64,000 bases of DNA, from the NCBI RefSeq assembly GCF_026210795.1, contig NC_089458.1, positions 1,550,001 to 1,614,000 of the forward strand, in the 5' to 3' direction. This document shows, piece after piece, positions 54,370 to 64,000 of the stretch. Both the position numbers and the translations under genes were made by a program. The notes below the pieces were generated by a model that did not search any database, had not been told where the DNA came from, and saw only the letters and a program-made list of their open reading frames with translations. The DNA comes from Rhizophagus irregularis. Its lineage: Eukaryota > Glomeromycota > Glomeromycetes > Glomerales > Glomeraceae. The number at the start of each line of letters is the position of its first letter. Position 1 is the first letter of the stretch.

Positions 54370-57300
54370 CCATGGATAAATGAGGTTAAATTTTTACACT
54401 TAATATAAAATATTGTAATAATAATTGAATACAAATATAAATTATAGTAATTTACATAGATTTAGAATAAATTTTATTAATTACGAGTTACTGTATACAT
54501 AAAATACGCGAGAGAAAAGATTTATGTAGTGTAAATGTTAATAAACTCTTGCCACAAAAAATTTTTCCGCGGGTTTCGGTAATTGAAATAATAGGCTGAG
54601 ACGGTAACAGTTTAATAAAATAAGTTTAAATTATCAAATTTGTCTTTTAATTAAGTGGTGTAACAAATAAAAAAAAAACTCGGTAAATTATATAATCATA
54701 AACAAAGGGTTGAACGCGGGTGTATTCCTATGGTTACGCGGAATTGAAGTTTAATTAACACCTCTTTTTTCCGAGCCAATGAATGACAGTTAAGATTACT
54801 ATGAAGGAATAAATCATGGACATAGGAAAATATCGTTACGATCGAAGTAAGAGAAATAAAAAAACATTTCACTAAAATCAGTGTATTCAACATCACCGTG
54901 TTTTCATGAAAGAAACTTTCGAAAGGTTGTCAACTCGTAATATTGGAACATTGACAATAATGAATGATATTGCAAATTAATGAATTCGCTGTAGAAATGT
55001 TTACTTTATTGGGGAATATTTTGTTAAATAAAACTTTATTATAATTAGATCCTTAAACAAAGTAATTTGAAATGAATTTAAAGTATTAGTAGTCTTTTAT
55101 TGCCGTAAAAATTAGAGATTTTAAAATTCAAATTACAGTAATTAGAATATTATCCTTATATTATTTGACAGGTATAATGCTAATATGAACTTTACTAAAT
55201 TTGAATATAACATTACACTTCAGAAAAGTTAAAAAATTATCCTTTTTATAATTATTTTTAAATAAAGATGTTTAGATGTTTAAGAATATTACTTTATTTA
55301 TTTGTGTAGTTTATTTAAATTCTATATATAAAGTTTATATGAGTAAGGTATTTACCATAGTGCCCTACTGCCATTTAATTTTAATAACTAAGGTAGTATT
55401 TCTTTTATCTAAATTGATTGAAATATATAATCATGTATTTTTCCTAAAAAAAAATCCCAATTTTTAGGAATTCTACACAATTCTAAATATAATCATGTAT
55501 TTTTCCTAAAAAAAATTCCTAATTTTTAGGAATTTTACTGAATTAGAAAATTTTTTTTAGGAAAAATATATGATTATTTGAAATATTTGAAACTTATGAT
55601 AAAAATGATTCAATACTTTAAGTATTTTAAATCATAACATTCAATATAAATGGTATATAATTTTAATATATTAATAATATTTTAACTTATACTACTCCAA
55701 ATAATTTTATATTTAATGTATCCATAAATAAAAAAATAATAGAAATAATAGAAGCAAAGTATTATTGGAAAAATATGAATAGCTGTATTAACTAATACTG
55801 GCTTTGAATCTGTTTAAAAGCTTTTAATATAACATGTAATATCATTAATTGTTCTTATAAGTTGATATGATAGGATTTAAATCTAATATTATTATAATTA
55901 TAATTGGTAAAAGTATTGGTATACAAAAATTTATAATGAAATTATGAAAAAATTGTTAGATTTATATAAAAAACATGAAAAAAATAATTAAAGAAATAAA
56001 TAAAATTTATAATAAAGTATATTATTAAGTATTATTAATATAAATGGTGCAAAATTAATTAGATTAATTGGCTTAAAAATTATTATTTGTGAAAAAGTAA
56101 AAAAGTATTAAAGATTCATTTTTAATTCTATTAATAAATATTAAAAGGTATGATAAAAATGCAGTATATTATTAAACCAAAATAAAGAAAATTATATTAA
56201 AATTTTCAAATAAGTTATATTTTATTTATTATTTAAAATATATTGTATATTTGTCTATTATATTTTATTAATAATTTATACAAATTATATTTTTTCATTT
56301 ATAATCTAAAAATTTGAAATTTTTTATTTGAAATTTTGGTTTAATTAATTTTAATTAATATGCAAAAAAAAAATTCTAAAAATAGACTTTATTTTTTTAA
56401 TTTGACTAAATAATAATAAATAATCATTTAATAAAAATAAAAAAAACAAGTTTTTTATACTAAAAAAGCTTATTAAAAAGTTAAAAAATAGTATCAATTA
56501 AAGATTAATATAAAAACATTTACTAATTATTTTAAAATAACTAAAATAATGTAATTTTCTAAAAAAAAGAAAAAAATACCCTTTTACTTTTAATAATTAA
56601 TTATATTTTAAAATTTTTAAAATAAATAATAATACAAAAAGAAGTTTAAAATTTTAAAATTAAATAATTTTATTTTTAATTATTTACTGTATAATAAATA
56701 ATAATATTACAGATATAATAAAATTTTAACTTATTCTATTCCTGGCTTTTTTCTTGAACATGAAAATTATATTAAAAACTCATAATTATAGTTAAAGATG
56801 AGAAAGAAAATAAATTAATTAAACAATCATTAGCAAATTTTAAATTAGTTATTTTTAAGATTAATCATATTGAATTAGTCACTAATTTTACTTTATACTA
56901 CTTTTTTTTTTTTTGATAATTGCAGTACATTTACAAATTTATTAGTATAATATTAGCAATTATACAAAGGTAAAAAATTATAAACTATACTAATATTATT
57001 AATTTATAAACCATTTGTTATTTCTCTATAGAATCTTACATATGCACTTTTAGGTGGTCATAATAACTAATCAGATAGGCAACATATAAAATGCATTATT
57101 TTAATATATAGTTCTGATATCTTTATTTAGTAGATCACATTATACCACTTTTTTATTATTATAATAATTAAGTATTATTATATATATTAAATATTTATAT
57201 ATAAAGAAAATACTATAAAAAATTTCTAAGAAATTAAAAAATTTCAAAAGAAATTCAGAAAAATTTAAAATAATAGAAATAAAACTAAAACTAATAAATT

Positions 57301-58373
57301 TTATTAATATTAGTAAAATTTTCCAGAAATCTAATACATAAAAAAATTTTAAAATTAAAAAACTTTTTTAGTTTTACAAGAAATCTTTTTGTTATTTAAT
57401 TGAAAAATTTAATTAGTAAAATCTAGAAAATTAAAAATAAAAAAATAAAATTTATATATTTTACTATTTTTATCTTATATAGAATATTTTTTTTATACTT
57501 TTAAAAAATATTAAAATAATAGAGTGAATTTATTTCTTACCTAAAGTAAGATTAATATTTTTTAATTCTTAAATCATAAATTATCAAAAATATTAATAAA
57601 AATAGTATTTAATATTTATAACCTTTTTTATTAAAATATTAAATAGATTTGTAAAACAGGTTAAATTACTTATAAATTATAATTTTAAAAATTATATTAA
57701 ATTTTATTTTTTTAAAAAAAAATTTTCATTAAAAATTATTATTCTTTTTTTAAAAATGAATGGCAAATAATTAGTATAATATTATTTTTATATATTAAAT
57801 TTAAAAGAAACATAAGAAATTATCTGAGTAAAAAATATTTTTTTTTATATTTTTATATTTTATTAATTTTATATTTTTTAATAAATATATATTTATTTAA
57901 TATTCTGCAATCCATATGAATCAAATTTTTCCTCTAAAATTCAATTTGATTTAAACTTAATTTGACTTTCAAAAATAATTATCTTAGGATTTAATGATCC
58001 AATTTCAATGATTTTTTTTTTAATCGATAGCTCTTGTTATTCTGATCAAAATAAAAAAGATCATTAAAATCAAACTATTAAATCAAAAGTTATTCACAAA
58101 ATACGTTTTTATTTTTTAAGAATAATTAAGGTCACACTATATCATGAATTGATTTGTGCAGAACATTATATTTATCTAGTAATTTAGAAAGTTTAAAAAA
58201 CTATAATATATATAGTATATTATAATTAAATGCTTTATAATTAGTTTTTGATTCTTATATAAATTATAAATTAAATTAATTAAAAAGTTTAAAATTATTA
58301 AAAAAATAGATTAAACTGAATTGTTATAAAAATAAAAAAAAATTATAGCTGCAATTATATAATTTAAAATAAA
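54370..58373. other. Gene-free A+T-rich stretch
   Basis: No supported coding frame; the 63- to 66-codon frames near 54696 and 55276 lack any recognisable feature. It holds the foldback repeat at 55427-55577 and, at about 56915-57055, a diverged copy of the repeat at 1280-1425 (shared TTGCAGT(A/G)CATTT, CTAATATTATTAA and AAACCATTTGTTAT-like words). Confidence 0.6.
55427..55577. repeat. Foldback element with partial tandem copy
   Basis: ATAATCATGTATTTTTCCTA starts at 55427 and again at 55489, and its inverted copy ends at 55577, giving terminal inverted repeats of about 29 bp around 55489-55577. The first copy is a direct duplicate lacking the right arm. The interior repeats AATTTTTAGGAATT. 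A small MITE is likely. Confidence 0.65.
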
Positions 58374-61300
58374 GGATTAATTTGAAAATAACCGTCGGTA
58401 AAATTCACCAAGTGGTGAATTTCACCATATGGTATGTTTTACCATGATTTTCATATTGCATTTAAAATTTAAAATTTCGTAATTAAATATTTTATGGTGA
58501 TATTCATCATTTGGTGAAATTCACCTGATTACATAACACGTGATTTAGTGTAATTTACCCTAGTAAAATCAAAAACGCCATTTTTCTTTTTTTGTTTTTT
58601 CGTGCTCTTTCTTTAAAGAAAAATCTTTCTTTTATTAGCAATGGATATCTTTGATTTGCACCCAATTTTAACATTTCAAGAAGACAATATGGAACTAGAT
58701 TTACTTTGTTCTAATAGTTATAATAATAAAATGAATATCCATGCTCTTTCCAAATTTTTTAATAATAATGTGAACCTATCCAAACCTTTTAATGAAAATT
58801 TTTCAGATACGGATCTTTTGTCATATTTTGAAACATCTTTTAATGTTGATTTTACTGATCATATTAATATTTCACCAAATCCCAGAGAAGTTAATATTTT
58901 AGCACTAAATTCTGAACCACTTTCTAATGACAATTTTACCAACATTAATATTTCACCAAATCCTGAACAACTTCTTGATAACAATTTTTTTGAGTTAACT
59001 TCTAATATAAATTCTTCTAATAATTATCAATATAATCTCACTGTGGGTGATTATTTTGATGATTGGTCATCAGTTGATGCATTTATACATAATTATTGTT
59101 TAGAACGAGGATTTGGTTATCAAATTTGCTGCAGTGATAAAGACAAAGATCCGAATGACTTTACCATCTGGTGTAAGTCATATAAATGTTACATCAAGTG
59201 GTTGTTATGAAGCTCGAAAGGTAGTTGATCATACGTTACACCGATTATGTGGTACTATAAAGACCAACTGTGAATGGTATTGCAATTTCACATTTTCAAA
59301 ATCAGCACAACATGTGAAATGTACTATTTTAAAAGATGTACACAATCACGAAATAAATCCTGCTCAAGTATCTCATGTTATTGCCAGATATCGGCGTTTT
59401 AGTGAAGAAATGATACAAGATTTAAAGTTCTTTATGGATTGTAAAGTAGCGCCTATTACACAGTTAGAAATACTCAAAAAAAAGTATCCAAAACACGTAT
59501 TTTACAAGCAAGACGTTTATAATGCAATTTATAAACTACGTCAGGATAATAATGAAAAGCTAGATACTACTTCATTACTTGATATTCTTTTTGAGAAAAT
59601 ATCTCAAGATCCACGTTGGAAGATTTTTATTCAACATTCTGAAAGTGAAAAACGATTATTTAACAAGAACTGTATTTGCGATTTTCTGATGTAGTGTTAA
59701 ACGATAATACATGTAAGACAAATAAATATAACATGTATTTAAGTGTCTTTATGATTAAAGATAACTATGGAAAATTTAGAAATGTTGCAAACGCCCTTGT
59801 AGAAGATGAATTAGCGTCTACATACACCTGGATTTTACAATGCCTTATGAAAGTAACTAACAATATTGCGCCAAAGGCTTTTTGGACGGATTCTGAGCCA
59901 GGATTAATTAATGCTGCTGCACATGTTTTTCCATCAACACCTCATTTCTATTCCCTTTTTCATATTCGTCAGAATATAATCAAGCACCTCAAAACTAAAA
60001 TACAAAACTTTAATGATTTTATTAAAGTTTTTTTATTCATGCAGAAATGCATTAAGTGTGGAAATTTTTGAGCAGCGTTGGGAATCAATGATAAAAAAAT
60101 TTCCTGAGTGTGAGCGTTATATGACTAGAGCATTATACGCTAATAGAATTAGTTGGACAAAAGTATTTGCATCATTCCAATTTAATGCTGGAATACAGAA
60201 TACACAGAGTGTGGAGTCGTTCAATAGCATTATTAAAAAATCTCTTAACAATGCTAGTTCCCTTTGTGATATTGAGGAAGCTATTGACAAAAGGCATGAA
60301 GAAGAAATTAAATATTGCAAATTAACGGATATCAAGTCATTATATACGACAATTGGGTTTCCACACCTTTCTTCTCAATTTTTTTCAAGCATTGATAGGG
60401 TTATTGTTGAGTTTTTACCATCACTTATATTATCAATGTAGCAGTTTCAAATTTCACAAGCATTTACCTATGAGGGACAATTAACATCTTATTTATCTGA
60501 GGTATGTGTTAGTATATTTGATATAATGTATTAAATGCAGCATTTACTGATAGTTTATTTCATTTATTATAGGATTTATGTTCTAATAACACTATAGAAG
60601 ATAATTTTATAGAAGATGTGGTTGATGAACCACAGACGACATTAAAAGCTTTATTAATTGATATGAACACATTAAAGATTGTTGAAACATGAAAAATTTG
60701 TCGAGTAGGTGGTCTTTCCCATAAAGACAATCTTGTAGTTCTTTTTGATGATAGGACGCATCTATGTACTTGTGTAGAGACAATCACAAAAGAGATAGTA
60801 TGTCAGCATTTCTGGAGAGTCATGCTTTATTCAAATATGGCAAAATTCCATATCAGCATCATACTCATCAGATTATATAAAGATGAAATTTTGATAAAAT
60901 TAGACGAAGCTCTTGAAAAATTGCCAGTTTTTACAGCAATAGAACCGCCTACCAATAATACAACATTACCTCATGAAGTGAATTTTACTCTTCAAGGATT
61001 AAGACACATTCAACAATCTGGTTATAAAGAAAATGTTCAGCAAATAGTTCCTCAGAGAAACCGATTTGGAGTAGCATTCTCAACTGCTAAAACAGCAATT
61101 AATGTTGCTTTAGAAACTAAAAGTGATAATGAGTTAGTTCAATTGTTGAAAGATTTTATTTCATCTAAAAAAAATCGTAATGGTGGTGTAAGAAATAATG
61201 AGAACAATCAAGATAATAATGAAATTGTTCCCTTATAACAATGTTTGATTGATGAAGTTACGGATCCTCATGTTACTAAGATTTGAGGAGCTCCATGTAA

Positions 61301-61769
61301 AAAAAAAATCAAAATCGCTATAGAGATATCAAATAATAAAAGAGTGATGCGTGAAATTACAAGTGAAATTAATAATAATGTACAGAATATTAACGAAACA
61401 TCAAGGCAACAACGCAAGTGTTTATCATGTGGGAAGGCTGGTCATTATCAAAAAAAATGTCCAAATCGATGTTGATTAATGTATATATGTTGGTATAATT
61501 ATTAGAAGCAGCAGTAGCGGTAATTTTATAGGTATCGTGTAAATACGCAAAAAAATATGGCGAATGTAGGGTTTTATAAATTTAAACGTAGTTTCATCAT
61601 TTAGTATAATAAAATTTCAAATATATACGTTTAATTAATAAAATTGCCTTTATTATAAAATTTTGTATCACTAAAATTGCGATAAATTAAAAATATGATG
61701 AAAATTTACCGATATAGTAAAATTCACCAATGTGGTGAATTTCACCACCGATTAGCGTTAAGATTGCCC
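58374..61769 (+). mobile_element. Mutator-like element (MULE) with TIRs
   Basis: The ends are inverted and align as CGGTAAAATTCACCAAGTGG...TATGGTA on the left (58395-58433) against CGGTGGTGAAATTCACCACATTGG...TATCGGTA from the right (about 61709-61752). Outside these, both termini begin GG(A/G). The flanks read TTAAAATAAA and TTAAAAGAAA, a 9-10-bp target duplication with one mismatch, as expected for MULEs. The element is about 3.4 kb and carries one transposase relic. The exact outer ends are inferred from the flanking match. Confidence 0.8.
58641..61475 (+). pseudogene. FAR1-MULE-SWIM-CCHC transposase, frameshifted
   Basis: Transposase of the MULE above. Domains in order: an Asn-rich leader; a FAR1-type DNA-binding region (ERGFGYQICCSDKD, SSGCYEARK, CEWYCNF, VHNHEI); the MULE catalytic core with the first Asp in VLNDNTCKTN, the second in FWTDSEPGL and the Glu in QSVESFNSIIKK; a SWIM zinc finger CTC...VCQHFW; and a C-terminal CCHC knuckle CLSCGKAGHYQKKC. 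All catalytic and zinc ligands are still readable, but the gene is broken by a frameshift near 59195, a frame change near 59690, another near 60050, and stops near 60441, 60690, 61238 and 61284. Some of these could be unspliced introns (for example near 60500-60572), but not all, so it is probably inactive. Confidence 0.85.
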
Positions 61770-64000
61770 TTAAAAGAAATATTTACCAAATTATAGTATA
61801 ATAACATTAAATAAAATTTTTTAATATTCACCCCCCCAATTTACTGTATATTATATAGTATTTTGTATAATAAAAATTTTAATTAAAGGTGGACAAATCA
61901 GCCCATATGATAAGGGCAGTGATATTTATTACGTAATATTCATTTACTATAAGCTTATACCCACCCACCCCCATGTAATATGAAAAATCTTACATTACAC
62001 TTATATGTTATATAACTTTCAAATACCCTTCCACTCCCTAAAATATTATGTAATAAATGTCACTCCCCTAAGTTTAACTATATAATATAATGTTAGAAAG
62101 AATAGTAGAATTTTGTTTTAAAATTTTTACAATAATATTATATATTTACTAAATCTAAAAGTTTTACCTATAACCTTATTTAAACTACTCATAGTAAATA
62201 AATTATTAGTAAATTTTTTTATTTTAAAGTAATTAATTATATATAATTAAATTTAAATACTGAATTTTCAAAAGTTAGTTTTAAAAATGTTTTTTTAATA
62301 TTTTGACTTTGATACTAAAATCCTAAAAGTAAATTATAGTTTTAGCATAAAATTTTTCAAATTTTAAAATAAAATTTTAAGTTATAGATGGTAGATTGAA
62401 AATAAAAGAAAAAAATATATTAAGATAAAATTAATAATATATAGAATTTTAATTAGATCAGGTTTAGTAAAATTTAAATAAAGTAAATTTGAAGATAATT
62501 TTTTTTTAAAAAAAAAAAAATTAGGTCAAATTAATTGATAAATCTGATCTGAATTTTTTTTAAATTAGGTTAGATTAATTTGAAATCTGAAAAAAAGTTT
62601 AAGTTAATTTGAATCTATTTAAATTAATCTATAATTTAAATATTTTCAAATTAATTTAAAAAATTTTTTATATAAGAATATTTACTAATAATTTTTAACT
62701 TCTCTTTTTATAGATTTTAAATCAAAATTTGGAATTTAAGATGAATAAGTGTTTTTAAAAGGAAGTGGACTGGAATTTTTTTATATAAAAATATTTACTA
62801 ATATTTTTTAACTTCATTTTTTTGTAAACTTTAAACTTAAATTTGAAACCAGAATTTAATATTATAGTAAAAATAAACTTTTAATAAAAAGTTATATAAA
62901 TTTATATATATTAAATAATACATTTTATTAAAATATAATATATCTATTATAGTAATGTAACAAATTACATTATATCTTTAAAAATAATTATAGTTATATT
63001 AATTCAGATTTCTAAATTTATAATTTATAACTTGTAATATGGCAGATTTTTATTAAACATAATATTAAAACTGCAATATTTTTTCTCTACTTTATTAAAA
63101 TTAGTTTTAGATTAATAGGTTATTTAAGATATATCATTGTTATTTTTATATTATTATAAAACCACAAATCACAAAATTATAAAAACTGAAAATATCTGAA
63201 TGGAATTATGAAATTTGCTATCATCTGGTTTATCGGTAATCATTCAACCAATTGAAAGAAGTTAAAAGGTTAAAAAACAATAATATTATAAACTCATAAC
63301 ATAGTCATACAAATAACGTCTTGGATTTTTATCAAAAAAAACTTTAATGCAGAAAAAATAATTAAAAATCATTATTTTTGATTTATATTAAATTAAAAAT
63401 TATTAATAAGAATTTTGGATGGTTTTTAGCTAAATAAATCTCTAATATAAATACTTTATAATTTTTAAATATAATTAATATAACTTAGTATTATTAAATT
63501 TAATTTAATACTATATATAATTTTTTTAACTTATTTATCTATTTTAATTTTAATTAGTAACAATAATTAATTGTTACTACTAATAATTTAATAATATCAT
63601 ATTTGAAAAAAAATATAAAAATTATTAGTAATTTAAATTTTTTTTAAACAGTTCTTTATTTTTTTATAATATACTATTATGTAATAATATATAGTTATAA
63701 TAATAAAAACTTTTTATATATATTTTTTGTTATTTCTATTATATGAACTTTTTCTATAAATTATATGAGGTTTTTAGAATAATAAAATTAAATTGGAATT
63801 TTGTATTTTAAAAAAAATTTTTGGAAATTATTAATAATCTTTGACTTTATGATTTTTTTTAATCACTTTGTTAATAATTTACTAATAATATATGTTAATT
63901 ATAAACATTTTTTTATTGTTTATTTTAAATATTAAAGGAGGAGTTAATAAAATACTACAGTTTAGTGGAAATAAAGAAAGTAAAGTCTTTTTGTATATAT
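61770..64000. other. Gene-free A+T-rich end of the window
   Basis: Apart from the small MITE at 61914-62068, I see no genes, RNAs or repeats with definable ends. The sequence is dominated by A and T runs. Confidence 0.6.
61914..62068. mobile_element. PIF/Harbinger-like MITE
   Basis: GGGCAGTGATATTTATTACG on the left pairs with GGGGAGTGACATTTATTACA read from the right; the match continues through TAATATT. TAA lies on both sides (61911-61913 and 62069-62071). A 3-bp TAA/TTA duplication with GGG-starting ends is typical of PIF/Harbinger (Tourist) MITEs. The interior contains C-runs such as CCCACCCACCCCC, unusual for this window. Confidence 0.65.

Noticed and set aside
60560-60787. 75-codon minus-strand frame inside the MULE
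   Set aside because: Antisense to the SWIM region of the transposase; no independent support.

Overview
The window is nuclear DNA of a fungus, most likely an arbuscular-mycorrhizal one (Glomeromycotina, Rhizophagus/Glomus type). The evidence is extreme A+T richness between genes, short GT-AG introns of about 45-300 nt in nearly every gene, a lone 5S rRNA gene, decayed MULE/FAR1-type transposons, and a local expansion of Argonaute genes. The organism call is an inference. Gene models were built by hand from splice signals and reading-frame phase, and each model sums to a multiple of three.

Region by region. 1-5108 holds no gene but a dense set of small inverted-repeat elements; four have clean ends with 6-, 8- or 9-bp target duplications or long terminal inverted repeats. 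5109-10929 (-) is translation factor eIF5B in 15 exons; a 381-residue intein splits its P-loop, and a 60-nt spliceosomal intron sits exactly on the intein/C-extein boundary. 12617-14444 (-) is a LIM-domain-binding (LDB/SEUSS/PtaB-like) adaptor. 17400-19110 (+) is an unprocessed, decayed copy of ubiquitin-activating enzyme E1. 19462-20669 (+) is a ketohexokinase-like PfkB sugar kinase. 21594-24168 (+) is an Ndt80/PhoG-domain transcription factor. 25441-29179 (-) is the autophagy protease ATG4 with a very long serine-rich insertion. 30273-30389 (+) is a 5S rRNA gene.

31120-51018 (-) is the centrepiece: seven head-to-tail Argonaute units. The four central ones are intact 4-exon genes of 828-834 residues; the one at the right edge and the two at the left edge are decayed. 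Each intact copy keeps the guide 5'-phosphate pocket, but none has a complete DEDH slicer tetrad. The first Asp is Ser in three copies, encoded by two different Ser codon families, and the final His is lost in two. A conserved block lies 70-90 bp upstream of each start codon. The array therefore looks like a set of guide-binding, non-slicing Argonautes kept similar by recombination.

52890-54369 (+) is a proline/asparagine-rich single-pass membrane protein of unknown function. 58374-61769 is a MULE with TIRs and a frameshifted FAR1-MULE-SWIM-CCHC transposase; a small element at 1589-2014 with a perfect 9-bp target duplication looks like its non-autonomous relative. The rest of 54.4-64 kb is A+T-rich repeat sequence without recognisable genes.
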